Notes: generated by a model from the letters alone, not told the origin. A DNA stretch of 64,000 nucleotides from Synaphobranchus kaupii (GCA_029718625.1 CM056378.1:58985027-59049026); one strand, 5' to 3'. Numbered from the stretch's first letter, positions 53,810-64,000 are shown. Made by a program: numbers and translations.

Positions 53810-54722
53810 ATGGAAGGATCAGCGACTCCCTTAGAGAAGGATCATGCCATGGCTGCCCAAGAGGAAACCAGGGTCAGCAGCAAGCTATCTTGGACCAACA
53901 AACCCAATTAGCCAACCAAATGCGTGTTCAGAAGGGCTGGTTCCAGGAGCTGGCAGAGTATTCGCCAACTCACAGTCGCCTCTACACCCTCAGTTCCAAA
54001 AGCAAGGTTCTCCTTCCCTTGCCCGATTCTTTTGCGATGAAGGAACTTAGTAATGATGGAGAGGCGGGCAAACGTCGCAAGTTTTTAACACAATGTCTGA
54101 CATTTTTTAAGCCCCAGCCTTCGAGATTGTTGTCACAGGAGGCTCGTGTAGCGTTCATTCTTTCGTTACTTACCGGTACCCCGCCCTCACCTGGGCTAGT
54201 CCACTGATTCGGGCCAATTCTCCTGTGATGAGCGATGCGGATAAGCTGATGGATGAGATGGCATTAGACTTTGACCATGACATCTCTAGTCAGGAGGCCG
54301 CCATGCGACTAACCCGACTCTGCCAGGGCAGCGATTCTGTAACAGGTTTTCCCATCAAATTTCAAGCACTGGCAGGTGAAACATGGTGGTCCAAGGGTCC
54401 CTTGATTTCACTGTTCACCAATGCGTTATCCGACCCTTTTAAGGACGCCCTGGCAGTGCTGGATCCGCCAGCTACCTTCGATGCCCTGGTATCCACAGCT
54501 ATCTGCATCAATAACCGTATTCGGGAGCGAGAACGTGAGAAACAGTGAGGTGACAGGCGAGAGAGGTCCAATCGCTATCTCTCTCCTCTTTCGTCAACAC
54601 CCTGTCTTTTTTCTTCTGTGTATTCTCTATCTAATCGAGATGAGCCCATGCAGGTAGACGGCACCTCTCTGTGTGAATCTAAATGAATTAAATTGCGTGA
54701 GGAGTGGTGTTGCTACTGCAGA
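53810..54722 (+). pseudogene. Gypsy copy 2 gag, decayed, cut in the zinc knuckle
   Basis: ATG at 53810 encodes MEGSATPLEKDHAM. After frameshifts the capsid region reads LDQQTQLANQMRVQKGWFQE, DKLMDEMALDFDHDIS, ALAGETWWSKGPLISLFTNA and RIREREREK. The zinc knuckle starts WCCYCR and is cut at about 54722 by inserted DNA. The partner in copy 1 (1446-2306) shows what followed. Confidence 0.82.
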
Positions 54723-55823
54723 TGCAGACAGTCTTTAGCGAGGCATGACGTTGTTTTTTCACTGACTTTATTAACCCCCTGGCGCAGATGGCAAATTTAA
54801 CCTATTTAGGGGTGCTCTGTTTAAGGCTTTATAACTCCAGGTGTGAGCATCGCATAAACTTGGTAAATGGCTTGAATGAAACAAGACAGGTGTACCATTT
54901 ACAATACAAACTTAGATTTGTTTATTTTCATAATTTAAGTCAAAATAAAGTGCAAGAAATACAAAGAAACTTTTGACAAAAAAAAAAGTTTTTCTTTAGT
55001 TTGCTGAGAGCTACATAAGTGAAATCGGTAATATATATACATTTCCTGGATCATAAACTCCATGTCCACAAGTTTAGCAAAATCTGAGGATGATATGCAG
55101 AACTACTAAAGGTCTATGATTCAAAATATAGTAGTGTACCCTGTTGTCTATTAGTGTCTCCAAATCTATCGAAATGGCAAAATTGTGCACTGCTCTAAAT
55201 AAAAGAAATTGATATATTTAACTACAAATCAACAGTTTTGGCTCATAAAACTCACTTTTGCATAATTTTCAAGTGGGAATTACTATATTTTCATCAGTAT
55301 AGGGGGGAGTCCAAAACCCCTATGCAAAACATGTTATAAAATATAACATTTGTTTTGTCCATTATAAAGCATATACATTTGCTCCTTCTAATGGCTTAAG
55401 ATAAAAAGCATTGATATCACAGTGTTACATACACCTAAATATGTTGCCTAATCATTCACTCTTGTACCTCAATAAAGTGTTGTATATTTCTCAAACCGAT
55501 TGTACTAGACAATAAATGACCACTGAATTTTGAAAGGAACATCTCGATGTGTAAAACCAATGGTAGGATTGTATATTTATTTCATATTTAGTAGCACATA
55601 TTGCTAGTAGAATACATGGTAGAATGAGACAGTACTTTGTTTATTTTGCATTTGAGTGAGCAGGGCTTTTCACGGCTTTTCTGGCATACGATCAGGCTAT
55701 TGTTGGGTTTATCTTGTTGCTATGAAGTTATTCAAAGTTTATATGATGAATAAATATATTTATGAACTCAAACATAGACACTATTGTCCACTATGTCACG
55801 CATGGGTAGGTACAGTATATATA
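54723..55823. mobile_element. Inserted DNA of unknown type between gag and the Tc1 element
   Basis: This AT-rich stretch separates the zinc knuckle from the Tc1 transposon. TTAACCCCCTGGCGCAG at 54773 could be a piggyBac-type left end, but no matching right end with TTAA was found. It probably belongs with 58297-58435 as one older insertion that later received two Tc1 elements. Confidence 0.4.
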
Positions 55824-57351
55824 CACTACTCACAAAAAGTTAGGGATATTTGGCTTTCGGGTGAAATTTATGGAAAATGTAAGTTCACGCTACAGTGATA
55901 TTATACGTATCATGAAAGTAGGGCATTTAAGTAGAAGCATGCAATGGTGATTTCCTCATCTCAAACAATTTATTGAAACAAAAGCCAACAACAGTGGTGG
56001 GTATACCACAACAAAAATGTCAATGTCTCAATAACTTGTCATGTGCCCTTGAGCATCAATTACAGCTTGACAACGACGTCTCATGCTGTTCACAAGTCGA
56101 CTTATTGTCTGCTGAGGCATGGCATCCCACTCTTCTTGAAGGGCGGCCCTCAGGTCATTGAGGTTCTGGGGTACAGAGTTACGAGCCTCTACACGGTGAG
56201 TCAGCTGATCCCATAGGTTTTCTATGGGATTCAGGTCTGGAGAAAGTGCAGGCCACTCCATTTGAGGTACCCCAGTCTCCAGCAGCCTTTCCCTAATGAT
56301 GCGACCTCGATGAGCTGGAGCATTGTCGTCCATGAAGATGAAATTACGCCTGTGTTGTTCATGCAGTGGCACAATGACTGGATTAATGATGTTATTCAGG
56401 TAGTATGGGCTTGTCACTGTACCATTCACAAAGTGTAGGGCAGTTCTGTATTGACTAGACACACCTGCCCACACTGTAACACAGCCACCACCAAAGGGTC
56501 GTCTGGTGACAACAGTGGCTGATGCATAGCGCTCTCCTTGACGTCTCCAACATCGTTGGCGGCCATCATTTCTGCTCAACGTGAATCGACTTTCATCAGA
56601 GAACAGCACTGAGGCCCACTGGTCCCTCGTCCAGCGTAAATGCTCCCTGGCCCATGCAAGACGATGACGCCTGTGCCTGGTGGTGTGGTCAGGTACCCTT
56701 GCAGGTCGTCTAGCACGCAGACCACGCTGATGTAAACGGTTTCGAATGGTCTGACGTGACACTTGGGTGCCTCTCACCTCCCTTAAATGTGCCTGGAGTT
56801 GAATGGCATTCATCATCCGGTTTCGCAGGGCACTGTTCACAATGAAGCGGTCATCAGTGTGGGATGTGGCCAAACGACGTCCACTTCTATGCCTTTCTGT
56901 GACTCTTCCAGTCTCTCTGTATCTCTGTTGCAACCTGCTGATGACACTCTGTGACACTCTAAGCTCAGTGGCCACTTCCCTCTGAGAACATCCTGTTTGA
57001 AGCCTCGCAATGGCGAGGTACTGTTGATCAATTGTTAGGTGTCGTCTTGGTCTCATGATGTCAAAATGTGAACAGCATGATGAAGAGGACTGTTTAAATA
57101 CCAATTCTAATTGAACCAGGAAATTTATTGGTCAATTCATGGATCAAACACCTGTTGTGAATTTTGCCGTTCAGCTCCTTGTTAGAGAACAGCAAGTTGT
57201 GCAAAAAGTACTGAAACATTGAATAGTTGGACATGTGCATCCAAAAGTTTAGAGAAGGTCAAATTAATTTCACCTGTAAAGGTTATAGTGCATTTTAGGT
57301 TCATCCTGAAATTTCACCCGAAAGCCGAATATCCCTAACTTTTTGTGAGTA

Positions 57352-57354
<3 letters not shown>
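55824..57354 (-). mobile_element. Complete Tc1-like transposon
   Basis: The inverted repeats are about 45 bp (CACTACTCACAAAAAGTTAG onward) and differ at about one position. TA lies on both sides (55822-55823 and 57355-57356). The transposase frame on the minus strand is uninterrupted. The total of 1,531 bp is normal for Tc1 elements. It is the only element in the window with intact ends and an intact gene. Confidence 0.93.
56028..57056 (-). CDS. Tc1-like DD34E transposase, uninterrupted
   Basis: This 342-residue protein cuts and pastes the element by binding its inverted repeats in the nucleus. An N-terminal paired-like HTH pair is visible (residues about 5-110: [20 protein letters not shown] and [20 protein letters not shown]), with a GRR hinge. 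The catalytic residues are in [19 protein letters not shown] and LNPIENLWD, with exactly 34 residues between the second Asp and the Glu. MRPRRH at 57056 is preferred over an upstream Met (57104) because it gives the usual family length. The C-terminus extends normally to a stop inside the element. It appears capable of activity, but this is untested. Confidence 0.93.
   Translation of the reverse strand: MRPRRHLTIDQQYLAIARLQTGCSQREVATELRVSQSVISRLQQRYRETGRVTERHRSGRRLATSHTDDRFIVNSALRNRMMNAIQLQAHLREVRGTQVSRQTIRNRLHQRGLRARRPARVPDHTTRHRRHRLAWAREHLRWTRDQWASVLFSDESRFTLSRNDGRQRCWRRQGERYASATVVTRRPFGGGCVTVWAGVSSQYRTALHFVNGTVTSPYYLNNIINPVIVPLHEQHRRNFIFMDDNAPAHRGRIIRERLLETGVPQMEWPALSPDLNPIENLWDQLTHRVEARNSVPQNLNDLRAALQEEWDAMPQQTISRLVNSMRRRCQAVIDAQGHMTSY

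Positions 57355-57390
<36 letters not shown>
57355..57390. repeat. (TA)n microsatellite at the junction of two Tc1 elements
   Basis: A run of TA of about 32 bp fills the space between the two Tc1 elements. It was a natural target for TA-specific insertion. Confidence 0.9.
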
Positions 57391-57392
<2 letters not shown>

Positions 57393-58296
57393 GATCCTTT
57401 CCAAAAAAATAGAATATCATGGAAGTTATTTTTTTTTCCATAACTCCATTCAAAAAGTGAAACTTCCATAGATTATAGATTTATTACACACAAAGTGAAA
57501 TATTTCTAGCCTTTATTTGTTTAATTTTTCATAATTTTGGCTTACAGCTCCAGAAAACCCCCAAAACAGTATTTTAAGAAATTAGAATAGTGTGTCGAAA
57601 ATCAGCATTTACTTCAGTTATTTCAGAGAATGAGTGGAGTGGCTTGACTCGAGGAATCCGACAGTTGTAGCCCATGTCCTGGATATGTCTGTACGTGGTG
57701 GTTTTTGAAGCACTGCCTCAGTCCACTCCCTCTGCATCTCCGCCAAATTTTGGAATCGTCTTTGCTTGACAATCCGCTGAAGCCTACGGTCATCTCTTTT
57801 GCTTGTGCACCTTCTCCTGCCACATTTTTCCCTTCCACTAAACTTTCTATTGATATGCTTGGACACTGCACTCTGTGAACAGTCAGCCTCCTTAGCGATG
57901 ACCTTTTGTGGCTTACCCATCTTCTGGAGGGTGTCAATGATGGTCTTCTGGCCAATTGTCAAGTCTGCAGTCTTCCCCATACTGAACCAAACTGAGATAA
58001 ACTTTACAGGTGTTTTGAGTAAATAAGATGATAGTGTGACACTCAGTCTAAAACATAAATTCTCTGAAATAACTGAAGTAAATGCTGATTTTCGACACTA
58101 TTCTAATTTCTTGAAATACTGTTTTGGGGGTTTTCTGGAGCTGTAAGCCAAAATTATGAAAAATGAAACAAATAAAGGCTAGAAATATTTCACTGTGTGT
58201 AATGAATCTATAATCTATGAAAGTTTCACTTTTTGAATGGAATTATGGAAAAAAAACTACTTTTCCATGATATTCTAATTTTTTGGAAAGGATCTG
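57391..58296 (-). mobile_element. Non-autonomous Tc1-like element with about 235-bp inverted repeats
   Basis: The ends are CAGATCCTTTCCAAAAAAAT (57391) and the complement ending GGAAAGGATCTG (58296). Complementarity extends from 57391-57628 to 58062-58296. TA follows the right end; the left flank is CA next to a TA run. The 906-bp body keeps only the DNA-binding half of a transposase, so it depends on another source. Confidence 0.88.
57618..57980 (-). pseudogene. Truncated Tc1-like transposase, DNA-binding half only
   Basis: The frame begins MGKTADLTIGQKTIIDTLQK and continues with KEADCSQSAVSKHINRKFSG (first HTH), KCGRRRCTSKRDDRRLQRIV and DISRTWATTVGFLE (second HTH region). It ends within the inverted repeat. 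The catalytic DDE domain is entirely absent. If translated, such a fragment could bind transposon ends without cutting. Small frame differences near 57700 are possible. Confidence 0.8.
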
Positions 58297-58435
58297 TATA
58301 TGGGGGTTGCTTGTTAAATGGACTTGCTACTGGGAAATAGTGACACTTAGAAACTCCGTATTCGGCAGAAATAGTCGCGAACCGTCTACCAATAAAGTTA
58401 AAACACAGAGTTTGTGATTTCCACTAATAGTTTGG

Positions 58436-59625
58436 CTGCAGTAGCAACGAATGTCTCAGTTGAGCAAAAAGGTCCCATCGGCGTCACCTTCTACGCAAAG
58501 GAGTTAAGGGTTCAGCTGCATTGGAATAAGCGCTCGACTAATGTTGAGGCATTTATTGATTCCGGAGCGGTTGAATCTTTCGTGGATGCTCAATGGGCTA
58601 GGGAACAAAATATTCCCGTGTACCGTCTCACTCTGCCTCGCTTGGTTACAGCTCTGGACAGCCGTCCATTGGGTACGGGGACTATCAAAGAGGTTACGGG
58701 GTTTTAAAATATGTACGCTTCTCACGAAAATCATTCAGAGCGTATCCATTTTTTTGGTTAACTCTCCGGCTTTTCCCCTCATGCTGGGGCATTCGTGGCT
58801 GGTGCGGCACAGCCCTTATATTTATTGGGGTGGGGATAAGACCGTCATCCTCAGGTGGGGTCCCCAATGCAGCTCTCATTGCCGGTTATCTGTTCCTCTC
58901 GCCTCAGGAGGGCGCAGAGTTCCCTCTAAACGTGATTACGACAGCGACCTGGAGGACATTGAGTCGTTGTCTGATCAGGACAGTTCTGTTCTCTCCTCTG
59001 AGGATGAGGTGGAGAGTTTGGCTTGGGATTCCCTGGCTGAGGGTAACTCCCTTTTGGATAAGGGTTCTCTGGAGGAATTTTCAGATTCGGAGATCAGTTG
59101 GGATCCGTTACTGGATTCTCCTTCTAGTTTGGAAAGTACTAGGTTAGGAAGGACGCTGATATTTCCTTTGCCCGCTCATGTACCTGGTGAGTATTCTGAC
59201 CTCGCCGAGGTTTTTAGCAGACAATGCGCTTCTGTCTGGCCACCTCATAGGCCCTATGACTGCGCTATCAATTTGTACCCGGGCACTGTTCCTCCCAGGG
59301 GCTCTTTGTACTCCTTATCTGCCCCTGAGAGTGCGGCTATGAGGGACTATATCAAGGAGTCACTGGATAATGGCTTCATCAGGCCCTCTACCTCACCGGC
59401 AGGGGCCGGATTTTTTTTTGTTAAAAAGAAAGTTGGGAGTTTCAGGCCGTGTGTAGACTACCGGGGACTAAATGACATAACCATACAGAACCGTTACCCG
59501 CTTTCGCTTATGAACTCTGCTTTTCAGCTTCTCCAGGGGGCATCGGCTTTTTCCAAGCTCGATCTTCGGAATGCCTACAACCTGGTGTGCGTCCGGGTGG
59601 GTGATGAATGGAAAACGGCCTTTAA
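58436..59625 (+). pseudogene. Gypsy copy 2 protease and reverse transcriptase start
   Basis: The protease part shows [14 protein letters not shown] (DSG active site) to [15 protein letters not shown] frameshift near 58700 leads to [20 protein letters not shown]. An acidic linker precedes the RT, with [59 protein letters not shown] and [13 protein letters not shown] (motif A). The frame is open from about 58710 until EWKTAFN at 59625, where a piggyBac element begins. The YxDD box and everything downstream lie on the far side of that insertion. Confidence 0.88.
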
Positions 59626-59633
59626 CCCTTTCG

Positions 59634-59701
59634 CGCGTACCATCACAAATATGTGATCATTCCAGACATGGCCCAAACGCGTACCATCACAAATATGTGA
59701 T
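59634..59701. repeat. Subterminal direct repeats with dyad symmetry, piggyBac left end
   Basis: A 24-bp sequence, CGCGTACCATCACAAATATG plus TGAT, occurs identically at 59634-59657 and 59678-59701. Each copy contains the near-palindrome ATCACAAATATGTGAT. Such subterminal repeats are typical transposase-binding sites. Confidence 0.85.
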
Positions 59702-60130
59702 TAGAACTTATCATTGGAACGCTCCGTTGAGAATGCGGTCACAATGGTTTACTGCCGTCTAAACACGGTCTAGACACGTCACAGAGGTGCGTATATTATG
59801 GAAAATAAACCATCAACTTGCGATTTCAGAAGCTGAAATGAACGATAAATGACACTGCTGTGCATCGAATATTTTATTTACATCAACACTGAGCTAGCTT
59901 AGCAGTTTGGTGGTTTTTAACCTCCTTAACACAAGCTAACAATTGCATCCTAATGTAAAAGTGCAAACATGATTCCAGTGCGGTACCTACAAGCCGTTTA
60001 TTGCTGTACTGAAATGTAAATGTTACTATGTTAACGTTAGTTGTTATCCAAATAGTCATCTAGTTTCATTTGCAGTGTATGCATATGGGTTACTACGTAG
60101 CTAGTTGTATTATACCGACAATCTGACTTA

Positions 60131-60345
60131 CATGCACATTCACAAATCTTGACAGGCTATACATTTGCATCTTGTCCAGCACTGTCAAGTATCCGAGTAC
60201 ATATTTGCTAATGCAGCGCTACATTTTCAGCCTATGGCGGGTGCACGTTCACGAATCTGAGTAGGCTACGTGTTAGCATCTTTTCCTGCACGTTCAAATA
60301 TCTATGTACATATTTGGAAATGTTACGCTACACATTTGCGATAAT
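60131..60345. repeat. Two tandem 110-bp units in the piggyBac 5' region
   Basis: GCAC(A/G)TTCAC(A/G)AATCT...AGGCTA...GCATCTT...CCTGCAC-like motifs and GTACATATTTG occur in the same order starting at 60131 and 60241. The copies are moderately diverged. Confidence 0.65.
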
Positions 60346-60850
60346 AAAGTCTTGGTTTTATTTCCATATTCGTGTACTCGTATATCGTAACGTCATTTTA
60401 TCCAAACATTTATCGAAGCAAGTAACAAAGAGTTTTTATTTTTACATTGGCTTGTCTGGGGTGCATTTAGTTATGACGTTTTTCCCATGGCCCTGCCTGA
60501 TGACGAGTGTAAACAAACATGGCTGCGTACATGACCGAACTTTATTTTCAGCATTAGCTTTTTTTTTTTTTAATCGATAACAAGATGTTGTATTAAGACA
60601 TAATTCTCAAAACAAATCTACAAATATCAGAATCGGAATGTCAGACCTTTTCATCAAATGTACCAGCATGATATAAGATGAGCAAATAAAATATTTTTAC
60701 CAGAGATGCTCTTTGCTTGCATTGATTTCTATCTAAGTGTTCCCGCTGTTAGAATATGGGGTTACGTGCATCCCTCACCTCAGTCTGAACACCAGTATCA
60801 GAGTATCAGAGAACAATATCAGCGAGCTAGAGTACAGACGCAGAAGAAAT

Positions 60851-62831
60851 ATGTTTACAAACAGCAGGCGAAGAGAACTCACTGATGAGGAAATTAGGGA
60901 AATTTTCTTTAATTCAGATGATGAGGGTGATTACAATACTGAATCAAGTGGGAGTGACAGCGATTCTGAGGAGAGACTACCCCCAAATTTAGTTTCCCTT
61001 GAGAGGAACCCTGAGCTCGGGGAGGGAGATGACGATGTGGAGGAAAACCCTGAGGAGGGTCCATCTGTAGTCCCCTGTAGCCGCCCTGAAGGTCCGGTGC
61101 CAGTTGAGGAGGTGAGGTCCAGTGACTGGAGGACTGCCGTCGACTTCACTCCCCCTGGGCCAGGAATTGAGTTTGACAGCTCAATTTCTGGTGTCCAAAA
61201 TCCTCCGGAGACTCCCACTGCAGTAAACTGCTTCAGGATGTTTCTCTCTGTAGAGACAGTGGGAGAGATTGTGGAGGAGACCAACCGATACGCCAGTGAG
61301 CAGCAGGGAAAAACAGCGATTGGCGTAATTTGGAAAGCTTTCCAAATGGGTACCTACATATGTAAATGAAGTGTACACATTCCTCGCCATTGCCCTTCTG
61401 ATGGGACTGGTCAGGAAATCTACCCTGAGGGAGTACTGGAGTACTGACCCGGTTCTCCTCACTCCATTTTTTGCCTCGGTTTTCTCCCAAGACCGTTTTT
61501 TAAATCTCCTGCGGTGTTTACATTTTGTGAACCCTGCCCATGCAGACACCAGAGACCCCCTCAATAAAATCAGAAATGTGTTCAATGCCCTCACCTCAGC
61601 CTTCAAGTGGTCCTTCATCCCATACAAGGACCTGTGTGTGGACGAATCCTTGATGTTGTGGAAGGGTCGACTGGGATTTCGGCAATATATCCCTAGCAAG
61701 CGCCACAGGTTTGGGATAAAGTTTTTTGTCCTGTGTGATGTGGTGATGGGGTATGTGCAAGATATGGTCATTTACACTGGGGCCACAACATCAATCAAAT
61801 CAGTTGAAGGACTGGGGGTCTCTGGGTCTGTGGTTATGACCCTCCTGGCTCCACATCTGGGGAAAGGGCACGTCCTGTATGTGGATAATTGGTACAGCAG
61901 TCCTATGCTGTTCCAGCACTTACTCCACCAGGGGACTGGGGCGTGTGGGACAGTCGGGGCTGAATAGGAGGGGGGATGCCAACGTTCCCAAAAAAAATGG
62001 AGAGGGGAGGTCACCTTCAGGGAGAATGGCATTCAGCTGGCGGTAAAGTGGCAAGACAAGAGGGATGTGAACTTCCTCACAACTGTTCACCCCTCTTCCA
62101 TGGCTCAATCTGGAAGGCTGGACCACTTCACCGGGGAGCCAAAGGTGAAACCTGCATGCGTCCTTGATTATAATAAGAAGATGGGAGCAGTGGACAGGGC
62201 GGACATGATCACCAGCTTTGTGGACTGTGCCAGAAAAAGTACCAAGTGGTACAAGAAGCTGTTCTTTCACCTGCTCGACACTGCAGTCCTCAATGCCTAC
62301 ACTGTCCATTGAAAACTGTCTGGTAAGAAAATAACATTTAGTGTCAAGACCCACATCAACAATATACTACTACTATTACTACTGCTACTTTTATTTCTAC
62401 TACTTAGAATAACAAAAAGAATAACAACAATAATAATAATAACCAACTACAGAAATAATAATAATAATTAAAAATAATAATGAAATAATAATAAATTGTT
62501 TTTACTCACCCATAGAGGAACGCATGCCGTACAAGGACTTTCGGCTGAAGCTGAGAAAGAGCTGATCCAGGAGCATCCCTTACCCCGGCGCTCAACTGGA
62601 GGGCGACCTTGCGTCAACACCCCACTGCGGCTCACAGGGAGGCACTTTCCTTCTTTTGTGCCTCCTACAGAAGCCCAGGGACAGAACACAAGGCGGCACT
62701 GCAGAGTCTGCCTCTACACCACCCGACGCAAAAGGGAGAGAAAATTAACGCGTTACATGTGTTCCTCATGTGACACTGCCCTGTGTCCAGCTCCCTGTTT
62801 AGAAGAGTTCCATACTCTAAAAAATTACTAG
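60851..62831 (+). pseudogene. piggyBac transposase (PGBD-type), frame-disrupted, catalytic residues retained
   Basis: The likely start is MFTNSRRRELTDEEIREIFF (60851), followed by an acidic region. After a frameshift near 61340 the catalytic domain reads VYTFLAIALLMGLVRKSTLR, DLCVDESLMLWKGRLGFRQY (first Asp), HVLYVDNWYSSPMLFQHLLH (second Asp) and KKMGAVDRADMITSF (third Asp). A stop and one-base indels in G and A runs (61965-62020) break it. After a stop at about 62310 and an AT microsatellite, the C-terminal cysteine-rich finger follows (HCRVCLYTTRRKRE, YMCSSCDTALCPAPCLEEFH), ending at 62831. The defects are few and mostly in homopolymers, so loss may be recent or partly a sequencing artefact. 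Confidence 0.88.
62390..62500. repeat. (AAT)n-rich microsatellite inside the piggyBac gene
   Basis: AACAATAATAATAATAACC and AATAATAATAATAATTAAAA runs lie between the catalytic part and the C-terminal finger. It could sit in an intron or represent expansion that broke the frame. Confidence 0.8.
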
Positions 62832-62866
62832 GCTGGGGGATTGGGGCATGTGACACAGCATGATTA

Positions 62867-62987
62867 GTACTGAGTTAGCTGGATAACTGCACTGAGTAAA
62901 ACCCGGAACCCTCCCAAATATGGAACATGGACTGAAAAGTTGTTCCGGTTTTCACTTAGTGCAAGTTATCCAGCTAACTCAGTATTC
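62867..62987. mobile_element. Hairpin element of about 120 bp
   Basis: ACTGAGTTAGCTGGATAACT (62870) is matched by the complement AGTTATCCAGCTAACTCAGT (about 62966-62985). The pairing continues inward to AAAACC(C)GGAAC / GTTCCGGTTTT. Stems are about 42 bp. No target duplication was resolved. Confidence 0.78.
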
Positions 62988-63026
62988 CTGTTTTCTGGAA
63001 CAGTTAGAGTAGGATAGGATGAGATA

Positions 63027-63190
63027 TGGGGGGGGGGGGGGGGGGTTGTGTGTCACTGTTCAGTTAGGGGGGTGTTAGGGGTGGGTGTGTGTGGGGGGGG
63101 GGGGGGGGGTTGTGTGTCAGTGTTCAGTTAGGGGGGTGTTAGGGGTGGGTGTGTGTGTGTGGGGGGGGGGGGGGGGTTGTGTGTCAGTGT
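63027..63190. repeat. G-run minisatellite, about 75-bp units
   Basis: Three runs of 15-19 G, each followed by TTGTGTGTCA(C/G)TGTTCAGTTA, with GGGGGGTGTTAGGGGTGGGT between. This strand could form G-quadruplexes, and assembly accuracy here is doubtful. Confidence 0.88.
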
Positions 63191-63419
63191 TCAGTTAATA
63201 TTGTTCTGGTATTCTTGTTCTGCTTTTGTCTGTTACTGTTGTGTTGTTATTTACATTGTATATAATTAAATTTTCTATAAACAAGCAACATGGTTTCTGT
63301 ATTTTTATATATACATAGAATATGGTATTATCATAGCATAAATTATGCCAAGTAACGCTTATTTACCCATTTAGTATCATTTGGTCAATATAAAATCAAA
63401 AATATAACATAGCTCATAC

Positions 63420-64000
63420 CAGGGGCGTCGCCAGAGATATACGTTTAGGGGGGCTAAGCCTGTCCTGCACCCCCAGGAGAAAAAGGCAGCCACAAAATGG
63501 TTGTTCCCCATGAATTTGGGAGCAGCAATAAGCCTAAAATCAAATAATTTAGTTGTGGCAAAGAATATTTCTATAAATTTCTTACATATGTAGCAATAGG
63601 GTTGGGCTGATGTACGTTACCGTCTATCAACTAAAATTTATCGGCATCGGCAACAGTTGACAGTGCGGTACCTAGCAGAATTAATTTAGGCCTGGCCTGT
63701 AGATTAAATTTAACCAGTGATTTGTTTTTTATTGCAATTAAAAACCAGGTTACATAGCATACATCTAAATGTTCATGTACACACTTGTGATCACCCTTCA
63801 TGAGCAGGGAATCATGTTGGGGGGTGGGGGGGATTCCCTCAAAATTATACTCTCCCGTAAACTTCTCCCGATCATTAGAAAAAAACTTTGAACTTTTGTA
63901 GCTTCATCAAAGCATCCTAACTTTATTAGTCACAAAATTCACAAGTAGTTTGAACTTACTTATTTTTTTCGACATGGTATGGATCCAGTGTAGCAGTAGC
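63420..64000. mobile_element. Possible hAT element left end, runs off the window
   Basis: CAGGGGCGTCGCCAGAGATA at 63420 is a typical fish hAT terminus. The right end and 8-bp duplication are not in the window, and no coding frame is recognisable in the 580 bp seen. Confidence 0.45.

Larger units (their letters stand above)
59626..62831 (+). mobile_element. piggyBac transposon inserted at TTAA in Gypsy copy 2
   Basis: TTAA (59622-59625) inside the Gypsy RT codons is followed by CCCTTTCGCGCGTACC, a CCC-type piggyBac terminus. A piggyBac transposase frame follows (60851-62831). The right end (complement CCCTTT before TTAA) was not found before the window end, so the element is longer than shown or lost its right end. 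It is the youngest layer at this site. Confidence 0.85.

Noticed and set aside
63420..64000. Complete hAT transposon
   Set aside because: Only one putative terminus is visible and no transposase frame or duplication can be shown in the window.

Overview
The window looks like nuclear DNA of a ray-finned (teleost) fish. It is AT-rich, has spliced gene remnants, and carries repeat families typical of teleosts: non-LTR elements whose 3' ends read GTCGCTTTGGATAAAAGCG, L2-like LINEs with an (ATTGA)n-type tail, Sushi-ichi-like Ty3/Gypsy elements, Tc1/mariner, piggyBac, a THAP-bearing TTAA element and a gammaretrovirus-like endogenous retrovirus (ERV). No bacterial-style operons, rRNA genes or CRISPR arrays are visible. 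Almost the whole window is accessory sequence, with mobile elements nested up to three deep.

Layout: 1-3086 is a minus-strand Gypsy element with its 5' LTR, inserted into an older plus-strand LTR (3087-3218). 5097-6279 holds two small inverted-repeat elements. 5640-13430 looks like a large inverted duplication enclosing a 46-bp minisatellite, a 157-bp hairpin and a decayed L2-like LINE (8690-11934). 13615-14357 is a candidate two-exon gene for a 50-residue membrane or secreted peptide. 14448-17298 is a DNA element with matching ends, filled with LINE fragments and a palindrome. 17300-23950 is mostly unrecognised apart from a dead Tc1 copy. 23960-30058 contains two copies of a fold-back repeat, each split by a different DNA transposon. 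One of these is a TTAA-flanked element with a THAP domain.

30722-39895 is the most gene-like part: about 18 spliced plus-strand exons. They encode zinc fingers, a SWIM-type finger, a DDE domain resembling the KDZ (Kyakuja-Dileera-Zisupton) transposase superfamily, a ULP1-like cysteine peptidase remnant and an F-box-like C-terminus. This gene was broken by a Gypsy element, which itself contains a 1.7-kb solo LTR with a perfect 5-bp target duplication. 40150-43258 is a LINE 3' end split by a 2.7-kb TTAA-flanked piggyBac-type element. 43838-49008 is a decayed ERV without gag or env, and its 3' LTR holds a deleted Tc1 element.

53034-59625 is a plus-strand Gypsy element whose gag and pol are separated by about 3.7 kb of insertions. 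These include a structurally complete Tc1-like transposon with an uninterrupted 342-residue DD34E transposase (55824-57354). Its reverse transcriptase is then cut at a TTAA by a piggyBac transposon (from 59626). That element encodes a frame-disrupted transposase that keeps its three aspartates and its C-terminal cysteine-rich finger. The last 1.2 kb has a hairpin element, a G-run minisatellite and a probable hAT end running off the window.

The parts do not form one pathway; the window is a record of successive insertions. Because several elements interrupt repeats with an uninterrupted copy elsewhere in the window, or interrupt a reading frame that resumes afterwards, the insertion sites and relative order can be read directly. 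All family assignments come from motif recognition by eye, not database searches.
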